Both the position numbers and the translations under genes were made by a program. This document shows positions 56,501 to 64,000 of a stretch of 64,000 bases of DNA, one piece after another. Numbering within the stretch: the stretch's first letter is position 1; each line of letters starts with the position of its first letter. The DNA is from Macrosoma leucophasiata (lineage: Eukaryota > Arthropoda > Insecta > Lepidoptera > Hedylidae): assembly GCA_036365455.1 (NCBI GenBank), contig JAWQUS010000020.1:6297001-6361000 (forward strand). The letters run 5' to 3'. Below the pieces are notes generated by a model. It did no database searches. It saw nothing but the letters and a program-made list of their open reading frames with translations, and had not been told where the DNA came from.

Positions 56501-56542
56501 GCTTGTCCGGGTCGTTGGGAATGTAGTTTTCGTATAGAAGAT
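51412..56542 (-). CDS. Ork1: Ork1 two-pore-domain K+ leak channel (five exons, N-terminus missing)
   Basis: Background K+ channel of the plasma membrane; a dimer with four pore loops sets resting potential. Exons on the minus strand: 56542-56363, 55582-55461, 54687-54447, 53873-53611, 53511-51412, all GT/AG and in phase, giving about 967 residues. Seen: extracellular cap with 'SDYCGKSM' (cap cysteine) and glycosylation-type N-Y-T, pore 1 'STIGYGNLAP', M2 'ILMIFYGLFGIPINGIL', M3 'FLYLVPGFLFFIFLP', pore 2 'TLTTIGFGDL', M4 'QIFLIVWITFGLGYIVMLLG', then a ~700-residue tail. Post-M4 'ANQFKSTQSKI' and tail 'RSASCPIL' and 'SDTDLLGIDKEKTF' resemble what I know of fly Ork1, hence the name. The exon with ATG and M1 was not found. 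Introns carry RepA, SINE-H, SINE-J and repeat N. Confidence 0.92.
52009..52893 (-). repeat. Ork1: Protein-level tandem array in the Ork1 tail
   Basis: About eleven degenerate units of Y-K-x-K-T-(R/K)-x-G-R-x-S-(I/L)-F-P-x-F with acidic spacers. Units 3-6 are nearly alike ('KTKRGRHSIFPTFDF', 'ANKRHSIFPTFDFSED', 'TKSGRHSIFPSFDF', 'TRRGRHSIFPTFDF') and units 1, 2 and 7-11 are more diverged. Confidence 0.9.
53611..53873 (-). CDS. Ork1: Ork1 exon (M4 and proximal tail)
   Basis: Acceptor TCTTTACAG, donor AAG|GTAATT. 'GFKYGYFFTYQIF', M4, then a basic amphipathic stretch 'RSERVHKLEQKLANQFKSTQ' next to the membrane. Confidence 0.95.
54447..54687 (-). CDS. Ork1: Ork1 exon (M3 and pore 2)
   Basis: Acceptor AAATTCCAG, donor G|GTATGC; 80 codons plus one base. 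Starts 'LISVYRKYKKRNEKR' (cytoplasmic M2-M3 loop), then M3 and 'SIYYAFVTLTTIGFGDLVA'. The second filter is G-F-G as usual in this family. Confidence 0.95.
54766..55054 (+). repeat. RepA copy in an Ork1 intron
   Basis: ATTGGTGGTAGAGTTTCAGA to CGCAACATAAAAAAG, antisense to Ork1. Moderately diverged. Confidence 0.8.
55375..55449 (+). repeat. RepA 3' fragment beside an Ork1 exon
   Basis: CTATAGGCTGCAGTCATCAC to TTACATAAAAAAAA. It ends 11 bp from the splice donor of the M2 exon (antisense). Confidence 0.85.
55461..55582 (-). CDS. Ork1: Ork1 exon (filter 1 and M2)
   Basis: Acceptor AATTTCCAG, donor CAG|GTGACT. The junction splits the filter: G|YGNLAP. M2 is 'ILMIFYGLFGIPINGILLAN', then 'LGEYFGLQ'. 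Confidence 0.95.
55690..55756 (+). repeat. SINE-J 3' fragment
   Basis: GTGTGTAGAACGGCACCCAC and ATACAGGTTTATACCTA match the SINE-J body. Confidence 0.6.
55757..55940 (+). repeat. Interspersed repeat N, copy 2
   Basis: GCGGCCCGCCCCGGCTTCG, TAGTTCCTGAGATTAGCGCG, (CAAA)n, CTTCAGCTTTATAATATT; as at 28237. Confidence 0.75.
56041..56290 (-). mobile_element. tRNA-derived SINE-H copy
   Basis: Minus-strand head CTGCCTCGGCAGCCCAGTGG (A box), B box region GTCCGATTCCCGGG, then 'CAGAGACAATGGTGTAAAGT' and 'AACAGGCTCGCCACTTGTTA'. It lies within 75 bp of the Ork1 pore-1 exon. Confidence 0.8.
56363..56542 (-). CDS. Ork1: Ork1 exon (cap and pore 1, first visible)
   Basis: Acceptor TTTTCCAG, donor G|GTACGT; 2 + 59x3 + 1 bases. 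'LLYENYIPNDPDKQDSILRK', 'SDYCGKSMFNYTT' and 'WDFYHSFFFSYTVVSTI'. It starts in mid-cap helix, so at least one upstream exon must exist. Confidence 0.92.
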   Translation of the reverse strand: MFYTKTTFPTTRTSKTVYSANCLTTAANPCSTTPQKTKNLHIDGTSTIRFSSLTLSSVL

Positions 56543-56570
56543 CTGGAAAACGAAAGAGTCTGTTAAGATT

Positions 56571-56840
56571 TACTGGTGGTACAGCTGCAGTGGCAGAGCT
56601 CGCGGGCGTAGGCGCATTACTATGTTAGTAGACTACTACTTACGACGTCATTCAGCACTGTCGTGTGTCGTTCAGATGATAATCTGCGGTCGTGCAACCT
56701 TTGGCCTCAGGATTGGCAACGTATCTTTATTGAAATCTTTGATTTCATGTAGATGTTTAAAGGCTACAGTACAGTGTTACTTATTTACCATCAATGTAAA
56801 CTGTATGCTTGTTCCAATGTTCCAATTCATGCCATAAAAA
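56571..56840 (+). repeat. RepA, diverged copy
   Basis: ACTGGTGGTACAGCTGCAGT to TTCATGCCATAAAAATA. It lies just upstream (transcriptionally) of the first visible Ork1 exon. Confidence 0.65.
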
Positions 56841-56942
56841 TATTTTTCCATTTGTTGTTTAATTAGGCAGCTTAGTACGGTAACAATCTCATGTCAATTT
56901 CTCGTGGCAGGAGTTGAAAGTAGTCCCAAAAGTTAGTAGTTA

Positions 56943-57165
56943 TCATCATTTCAGTTGAAAGACGTCCACACTGCTGGAATAAAGTTTCCCAAAATTGCCC
57001 CCAAAGACCGGTTCTGGACCGTTCTCACCCGATTGCCCGCGACTTTCTCCGGGTCGTCGATCCACCTCAAGATAGGCCTGACCCCGATTCGTCTTACTGT
57101 ACACGGTCGTCCCTCGATAAGTTTTTGGCCCCACCAGCCGTCGGTTTTTCAACTATGGCAATAGG
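56943..57165 (-). pseudogene. RTE-like reverse transcriptase C-terminus relic, decayed
   Basis: Same region as 22725-22880 ('TTTCAGTTGAAAGACGTCC', CGATTGCCCGCGACTTTC) with frameshifts. Confidence 0.6.
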
Positions 57166-57320
57166 CTCACTATATGGGACTCAAGAAATGCAAAGTCAAA
57201 GTCAAACTGTTTATTTATCAATTAGGATTTCAAGCATTTCGTATGATATGTCAGAAATTAATAACTCTGTTAAACTAAGGTGAATAACAATAGATACACA
57301 TAGACGTCACGTGTAGACGG

Positions 57321-57675
57321 CAGGCGCGGCTTAACCTATAGTGCAGGGTGCAGGGCAATGCACATAGGCGCTGCCGTCTCAGGGGGCGACGCGGCGCTCC
57401 CCGAGACAGTTAAGAGCATCGTCTTGGACCATCATGGTACAACAATGATGACAGAAGCGGCCAGCCAGCGCGGTGGCGGCAATTATCAAAGGCAGAAAGG
57501 CTGTAACTAATATCATACTGTAAGCTGTACCTACTTATAAAATAGCTTGTTGGAATATGATAAAACTTTCTTGTTACATGCAAAGTTAATAGTTATAGCC
57601 GCGGGAGGGGGTCAGGCCTAGGGGGCGCCACGGTTTCATTGCACACGGGCGCTACACGAGCTAGAGCCGCCCCTG
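57321..57675. mobile_element. hAT-like short element
   Basis: The left end CAGGCGCGGCTTAACC and the complement of the right end CAGGGGCGGCTCTAGC are similar. The 8-bp flanks GTAGACGG and CATGACGG share their last five bases. CAGGGGCGG-type ends are common in hAT elements. No transposase frame. Confidence 0.5.
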
Positions 57676-57807
57676 CATGACGGTTTATAACTAAAAATTG
57701 AGAAACAAGAATGCGACTGAGAATCAAAATATCCTCTTTTTTGAACACTTATTAAAACGGTTTGCTATTAAAGAGTCAGAGTATATATCTGAAGGTCGGA
57801 TTGATCT

Positions 57808-58155
57808 ACGTTGTCTGCCATCATCATCACTGGTCTTCGCGCGCACCATTCGAGCGACGCGGATGCAGCACCGGGGCATCCCCCTCTGCTGCAGCTTCTT
57901 CTGCCCTGCGGCAGGGCGGCGTTTGGCACCCCCTTGGGGGCTGTGATAGAGAAGGTGGGCACCGTGGACTCGTGTCGCCGTGGTGTTGGCATCCAGGTCC
58001 TGCTGCACTCTCAACCTCTTCTCTATTGCCGATAGTTGCAGTGGGCTTCTTCGGCACTCAGCTGCAAAAACAAAGGGTAGCGGGCTTCTCCACCAAGATG
58101 ACGACGCCCACAGTTATACGGCGGTTTTATATGCCGTTGTCTGCCGTGGCCTAAA
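57808..58155. other. GC-rich island, possible decayed coding relic
   Basis: Much richer in G+C than its surroundings, and five overlapping frames on both strands stay open for 60-130 codons. None shows a domain I recognise. It may be part of an old retroelement or an unrecognised exon. Confidence 0.3.
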
Positions 58156-58825
58156 AAACATTATGTTTAATTTGTGTGTTACATAACCTGTGAAGCTGAA
58201 AATAGCGTCGCTTAGTCTCTGCTCGTGATTCCGCCTACAATTAATAACCTTGTCACAATACATGTTTTTGTTATTCGTGAACATCAACTTAAACATAACT
58301 TATGATTACAAAATCACGACAAAAAGTAAACATAAAGCGTTAATTAGGTTCTGTACTTTTTACTTGTTACAATTTTATGCTCGAATCAACACAAATTAGA
58401 TAATTTGTTGTTTTTTAATCAAGTAGTTTACTAAACAGATGGTGAAAGAATATATTTGTCAGGAAATTTACCGCTTGATAATATGGGCACCTTATGCGGC
58501 CGTGATAAATGTTATATTTGACTGATTTTGAACAACCAGAGAGTTCCCTGACTGTACATAATGTGTATGTATCAGTAATATATAATGTTTTTCACTCAAA
58601 AATTGTGTACTTAGTTTTCATAATTTTCGGGTGATTGGAACTAGAAGTGTGTCGATCATTGACCCGACCCTAAGATGGCCAGACCCATTTACCTATAAGG
58701 TGATCAAGTCAAAATAAGTCAATTTCTGTTGTTGGGTTGTTGCTAAATTGGGTTCATGTAGTTATGTTTCAATTGGACTGAAACTTCATCATAACCCATT
58801 GACCAAAGGGGTCATATGTTGACCA
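58156..58825. other. No recognised feature
   Basis: AT-rich DNA. No hydrophobic first-transmembrane exon for Ork1 was found here on the minus strand. Confidence 0.45.
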
Positions 58826-59092
58826 TATGTAATGAAGGTGGCAAACAAGCATGCAGTTCACATTGATGTTAAGTGATGACTGCAGCTATTGACACCCGCA
58901 CAAAGACCAAAGGTCAAAATGCAGATGCGTTGCCAGCCCTGTCTCTGTGATAGTTATTACGGGGCCATACATTACCATCTAACCAGAACATGATAGTACT
59001 GAACACTACCAATTAGCGGCAGATAAATTAGATAACTAATGCTGTGATGCCTACGCCCTCGAGCTCCTACAATGGAACTCTACCACAAGTAA
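58826..59092 (-). repeat. RepA, near full-length copy
   Basis: ATGTAATGAAGGTGGCAAAC to GGAACTCTACCACAAGTA, with some internal loss. Confidence 0.85.
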
Positions 59093-59237
59093 TGTAATCT
59101 ATCTGTATGTACTACAAGTAGTGTAAAGCAACAATAAAATTATTTATTTCATTTCGATTGCAATTCTCAAAATCAACAATTTAAAAAAAAGCATGAAATC
59201 GTAGTTACTCTTCTTGCATCGAAAAAACGAAGGATAA

Positions 59238-59350
59238 AATTAGAAATTAAAAGATGGCATGATGGTTGGAGAAAATGGAACGAAAAATTTAAGCTTAGGT
59301 GAGGCTTCGGTAGCTTAGTGCTGAAGCGACTGGACTGATTTACTGCATGC
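59238..59350 (+). repeat. tRNA-like element, copy I4 (partial)
   Basis: TTAGAAATTAAAAGATGG flank, GAACGAAAAATTTAAGC arm and GGCTTCGGTAGCTTAGTGC A-box half. The B-box half is missing. Confidence 0.5.
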
Positions 59351-60087
59351 TAATTGCATGACGAGTTATTGCGAAAATTAAAAATGTTAAAAAGAAAAAA
59401 ATTGTAGGGTAGAAGAGTAGTTAGTACATAGGTAGATATGTATCTAAATATATTCTTTAGAATTGCTCAGATGTAGTATTGTAGATATACCCAATACGTA
59501 TTCCTTAAACCGAAGACATATCTATCACCTTCTCAATAACCGCGCATCATCACCACTCAGTCCGGACGCAGCCTTAGCAAAACTACACAACCATAAATCT
59601 TACTCTATAAGGAACGTAACCTATGCGTCGTATTGCCCCTCATTGCCCTAATCAAGGCATTAGCATGTATTTTTAGACTGCTGACATATATATTAACGAT
59701 TTAGTAAAATAACTTAAAAAGGTGCGGCCCCTGGGAAAGTAAAAAAAAAAAACAGAGTAGTTAAGTGATTGAACGACCAAAATTCAAGTGGTAGTTAGGT
59801 TAGGTGTTTTACTCTTTTAAACACAGTAAAATATTCTTAAATTTATTGTCATTCACCTGAAATACGTTCACTACTAGACAAAAGGCTCTCCAAAGATGGA
59901 TCATAAAGAGAATTTGCTATAATTGCCACGCTTGGCATGCGGATATCTCAATCTCGCGTTATTGCATTTATTTCCGCCCTATTGCAATAGTTTGACCACC
60001 ATATTATTTGGCGTCAACCGAACAAGTCAAACTACGAAAGAATTCAATGAATTTTCCTCCATTAGCGTCAAAGTCAATATGTTTATA

Positions 60088-60392
60088 AACGTAACTTCAC
60101 GCCTATAATCCCCGAAGGAGTAGGCAGAGGTAAATGTATGCATTCAAGCATACAGGCAAGCAAACACCCGCGATTCGCTGGTTATGTTTTGGACCATATA
60201 ACAGGTGGCGAGCCTTTTGATATCACCGGGCACCTATCCAAACTTCGAGAGACTGGGAAATTTCCAGGAAATCCCAATACTACCACAGATAACTTTAGCA
60301 CCATTATCTCTGATAGGCCCCTACCCGGGAATCGAACCCAGGACCCTAGCTTAGTAGTAGTGGCCTGTTACCACTGGGCTACTGACGCAGTA
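60088..60392 (-). mobile_element. tRNA-derived SINE-H, best copy
   Basis: Minus-strand head CTGCGTCAGTAGCCCAGTGG (A box, complement 60371-60381) and GGGTTCGATTCCCGGGTAG (B box, complement 60328-60338). The ~200-bp body ends 'GGGATTATAGGCGTGAAG'. Typical Pol III SINE layout. Confidence 0.85.
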
Positions 60393-60844
60393 AAACTTCT
60401 TACTAATCAGAATTCTATAAAGACTCGTAGATTCTTCGAGACATTCTTATGTCACTATTATAGTTCAGACGCCCAATAAATCATGACTTGGTCAAAGGGT
60501 TACGTGCGGTCACGGAAGTCATTAGTGGTCTCATACAACATGAGGTCCATTCAATTTTTTTATACTAAGCTTCAAAAGGAGGAGCGGCTTGCATCATTGT
60601 CATTTGATTACCATTAAACGGACATAAAATCGATGTACGATGATGCATTCAATGAATTGTACCATTACAATAGATGTGAAGGTTGGAGTCACTGCCAAGA
60701 TCAAAGCGAAGGACATTCAATGGATTTTCATGAGCATTTCGAATTGCTTAATCGATATTATATTTGAGGATTCCCCTCACAGTCCCAGCGTTTCGATCGA
60801 AAATATAGAGAAAAAACTGTAAATGTGTGTTTTTTAGTTATGAT

Positions 60845-60965
60845 GGCGGCATACAGGCATGCAGTTCACATGGATGGTAAGTGAAAAAGCAGCCTACACA
60901 AAAATGTGAGGTGTAAATGATAAGATGTGTTGCCTAATTCGTTTTGCGTCTGTGACAGTTGTTCT
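60845..60965 (-). repeat. RepA, diverged fragment
   Basis: CATGCAGTTCACATGGATGG and the TGTTGCCTA and CTGTGACAGTTGTT blocks. Confidence 0.5.
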
Positions 60966-61024
60966 TCTTCTTTGTCGTGTCCTCATGACTGACGGTCGTA
61001 ACCATCAAAAGCAGCTTCCTGGGC

Positions 61025-61140
61025 CAACCGTCGCCCATAAGAGGGGAGGAGGTTGGGTGATGCGGGGAAATCGGGCGGGACGTCGAAGTGTCCATTCTAT
61101 ACGTATCTAGTATTATTATTACATATTCTCTGGTATCGGT
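61025..61140 (+). repeat. RepD fragment
   Basis: ACCGTCGCCCATAAGAGGGG to 'TCTATACGTATCTAGTATTA' and CATATTCTCTGG. Confidence 0.75.
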
Positions 61141-61269
61141 TTTAATAATGAAACGAAAATAAAGCACGTTGCAGCTTTATTTGGACGATTCGGATATTAG
61201 GCAAACTCGTGATTCTTTAGAAAACTTTCATTTGGTCGCTACCATCGCCTATGAATTAATCTGATGCGC

Positions 61270-61347
61270 TCAACTGATTTCAGAAAACTCCATCATTGGC
61301 TCCTCTACTTCACTACTTAACGGCTTATTATTGTGGTATTTAACTGC
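61270..61347 (-). CDS. Possible terminal exon of an unknown gene
   Basis: On the minus strand a good acceptor (TTATTGTTTCAG) precedes 25 codons, 'AVKYHNNKPLSSEVEEPMME' and a few more, ending at TGA (61270-61272). An AATAAA follows about 95 bp later. It reads like an acidic cytoplasmic C-terminus, but no upstream exon could be fixed, and I recognise no family. It could be chance. Confidence 0.2.
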   Translation of the reverse strand, partial: AVKYHNNKPLSSEVEEPMMEFSEIS

Positions 61348-61639
61348 CTGAAACAATAACAACATTAAAATACCTAATAAAATCATTGATCGTTGAGTAG
61401 GGGTATACTTACTTACTGTGGTTGCGTCAACAGCTCGAGATACAGAGATAACAATATTGTAAATTATTACTCTCGTTTAAAAGGTGATAATTTTAAGTAC
61501 TTACTTGAGTTGAGACTCATTTCGCCATTATGTTTGTGCAGCAATTGCAGAATGATGTTATGTACCTAGCGCCACCTCATTATAACACCTAAACCAGTGA
61601 TCACACATAAACATCTCTTTAGGGAGAATGTTTTTTTTT

Positions 61640-61886
61640 TATTATATGAAGGTGACAAACAAGCATACAGTTCACATTGATATTAAGTGATGATTTCTGA
61701 CATCTATATAAAATGCAAATGCCTTGCCACCCCTGAGACCTAAGTTGCTATGTCTCCGTAGTTATTACGGGTCCATACACTACCATCTAACTGGACCATC
61801 ATAGAGCTGAACACTACCATATAGTGGCAAATGGTAATGCGGTGGTGCCTACGCCCTCAAGTCCATACACTGAAATTCTACCACGA
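61640..61886 (-). repeat. RepA copy
   Basis: TTATATGAAGGTGACAAACA to GAAATTCTACCACGACCAGT; diverged but nearly complete. Confidence 0.75.
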
Positions 61887-61939
61887 CCAGTAGCATCTTC
61901 TGTCCTTTCTTTCATTGCATTGTTACAGAAAATCTATGG

Positions 61940-62130
61940 CACAAATCTATAATATAAAAATAAGTCGGGTTTTCCTTCCTGACGCTATAACTCCAGAACG
62001 CACCAACCGATTTCCTCGGTTTTGCATTCGTTGGAAAGGTCTCGGGCTCCGTGAGGTTTATAGCAAAGAAACAGTATCAGGATTTATAAAACGACATCCA
62101 CGCGGGCGAAGCCGCGGGCAACAGCTAGTT
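61940..62130 (+). repeat. LINE/SINE 3'-tail repeat (K type)
   Basis: GACGCTATAACTCCAGAACG, 'GCATTCGTTGGAAAGGTCTC', GGGCAACAGCTAGTT. Inverted partner of 21555-21735. Confidence 0.75.
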
Positions 62131-62536
62131 TGGTATGAATTCAAATCAGTTCTTGTGTTCAAAATGTAATATCTTGAAAACTACCGATTTCAAAGTTGTT
62201 AATAAATTAGAAACACATTCCACCAACCTTAAAACACATGTTGTATCGGAGCTGTTAGAAATATTTAGAATGACCGAGACGGTTTCTTTTGATAATTTTA
62301 TCAGCGGGGGTCTACTGCTAGGAGAATAAACGATATAAGGTTTTTTTTTAACTGAAAAGAAATTCAGTATAACACAAACAATTTAAAAAATAACGTATTC
62401 CAGGGAAAAAATTGCTGACGTAACAAAAATCTAGAGATGATTTTAGGATGATATTCTGACTCTAAATAAAAACCTACAAAATAAAGTTGAAGCAAGTACC
62501 TATTAGTGAGCCTCACACAATAAAGTATGGTAACTT

Positions 62537-62700
62537 TACTGGTGGTATAATTCCAGTGTCCAGTGGGGGTGGGCACCGCCGCATTAATAATCTATTTGCA
62601 GTCAAATGGTCACTATTGTACAAAGTGTGTGTCTGGAAAGACAGTTGGTTAGATGGTAATATTAAGCCCCGGAACAACTACGATGCTTATAGATGCCATA
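62537..62700 (+). repeat. RepA, diverged 5' part
   Basis: ACTGGTGGTATAATTCCAGT, GGGCACCGCCGCATTAATAA, TTAGATGGTAATATTAAGCC. Confidence 0.55.
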
Positions 62701-62944
62701 CTGGAGTACCTTAATTGCAACAGACAAAGGCAATCCACATGGCCCAAAATAGAGAAGCGTGGAGAACACGGAGCAGTCGTATGGGCAGCGGAGTATCCGC
62801 GGCCCATACGACGACACATTAGATGACGGAGGTTTAGAACCGGCCCCCCGTCACAATGGGCATGTAGCAATGGACTCCCCAAATCGCGAGACTTTTCAAT
62901 GGGAGATTTTTAAAATATACCTCATTATGGAAAACAGAATGGGG

Positions 62945-63345
62945 AAAATGTAGTTTACATGGATGGTAAGTGACGGCTGCAGCCTATAGACATCTACAAA
63001 AACCAGAAGACAAAACGCAGATGTGTTGCTACACTTAAGCCTGTTTTGTTTTTGTGATAGTTGTTACGGGGTCATACATAACCATCTAACCGGAACATGA
63101 TAGTGCTAAACACTACCATTAGATGCCAGATAGATATTTTCATGTCATGAAGTGTCGAGCAAGCATACAGTTCACATTGAGGGTAAGAAATATTGTAGCC
63201 TAGAAACTTTTACATCAAACCAGTGATTTAAACGTTTATGTGTTGCCAGTTGCCACTGAGACTTACGCTCTTGAAATTATAGGGCCGTTTAAAACCGAAG
63301 CACGATAGTGTTGAATCTGAACACTATTATTTGGGGGTATATAGG
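62945..63345 (-). repeat. Two diverged RepA fragments in series
   Basis: Minus-strand fragments at about 62945-63130 (ATGGATGGTAAGTGACGGC to AACACTACCATTAGATG) and 63160-63345 (AGCAAGCATACAGTTCACAT to the AACACTATTATTTGG block). Confidence 0.55.
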
Positions 63346-63970
63346 TCAAGTAGGTACTTTAACTTCCACAGGTTTGACTACAAATGAGGAAAAGCGCGTC
63401 AGATATTCTCAGGGGATAACCGTACCCGAACATTCTTTCACATAATCCCATCCATACGATTCTCGTATCTAATTAGCGAGTTAGTGCGTGTTTGTTGTGC
63501 ATGATAAACGTTAATCTACTCATTATAATACATAATCAAACACATTTTAAACGCAGTTGCTATGAGGTTTTGGTTTTAAGAATTTATGTGGAATTTTTGC
63601 AAAAACTGGCAAAGTCCGAGCTGCCTACAATAGAATGATGGCGATTTCATCATTTTCGTATAATGTACGCGAAAGAAATTCGTAAAAATTGTTTTATTTC
63701 AAAGAGTGTAGGTCACGAAAACCTAAGAACGTATCACGTTTTACAAAATCAAGAAAGTGACATCCATCTCCAACCTCAACCAATTATTGTAGGTAGCAAG
63801 TACCTACTACAGCGCTGATATTCGCATAAAATGACAATACAAACCGCAAGTCACCCAATTTATCAAGTAGGTTCCAAAAAAAAAAGAATAAAATTATAAT
63901 TCATCAAATCAACACATTCATGCAAACCTCTTAGAAATAAAATAAATAAAAATAGGTAAATAACAAACAC
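63346..63970. other. No recognised feature
   Basis: AT-rich DNA with no supported gene on either strand. Confidence 0.45.
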
Positions 63971-63971
63971 C

Positions 63972-64000
63972 TATTTTTTTTTAAGTAGTAGAAGTGGCAA
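63972..64000 (-). repeat. RepA, start of a copy cut by the window edge
   Basis: A T-run, AAGTAGTAGAAGTGGCAA: the A-tail end of a minus-strand copy that continues outside. Confidence 0.55.

Noticed and set aside
60640..60822. A 60-codon plus-strand frame with an acidic end
   Set aside because: No initiator context, splice signals or recognised domain; likely chance.

Overview
This AT-rich window looks like nuclear DNA of a moth or butterfly. Two split genes have insect-type products. The repeats are those typical of Lepidoptera: tRNA-derived and 5S-derived SINEs, RTE/CR1-like LINE relics, short hAT-like and TA-target MITEs, and one very abundant ~280-bp family. I cannot name the species from sequence alone. 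There is no sign of bacterial or viral DNA.

Layout. 1-37.5 kb is a gene desert of nested repeats. Its landmarks are an inverted pair of 5S-rRNA-derived SINEs (1-349 and 8360-8722), a 61-bp perfect-arm foldback element (17381-17598), an intact 365-codon ORF1-type retroelement with a poly(A) tail but no reverse transcriptase (22881-24256), and a ~680-bp direct duplication (31619-32305 and 33152-33825) carrying a TA-flanked MITE. 37.5-50.2 kb holds an inositol-1,4,5-trisphosphate 3-kinase gene on the + strand, with six coding exons, a candidate TATA/Inr promoter near 37.6 kb and a poly(A) signal near 50.15 kb. 51.3-56.5 kb holds the two-pore-domain K+ leak channel gene Ork1 on the - strand. Five coding exons are visible (first pore domain to stop); the exon with the start codon and first transmembrane segment is not found and probably lies further right or outside the window. 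The two genes are convergent, tail to tail. 56.5-64 kb is again repeat-rich and may be Ork1 intron or upstream DNA.

Function. IP3 3-kinase converts Ins(1,4,5)P3 to Ins(1,3,4,5)P4 and so shapes Ca2+ release. Ork1 sets resting membrane potential and has a very long cytoplasmic tail with about eleven repeats of a basic-Ser motif, as expected of a kinase-regulated channel. Nothing in the sequence shows that the two genes work together.

Most of the remaining DNA falls into a few repeat families, described once and then located. One ~280-bp family (RepA below) occurs in about 35 full or partial copies. Several families show clean target-site duplications, which define their exact ends: 8-9 bp for the hAT-like MITE, 3 bp for the foldback MITE-G and TA for the 475-bp MITE. 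All coordinates come from manual reading; splice sites were chosen by GT/AG, phase continuity and protein homology remembered from the families.
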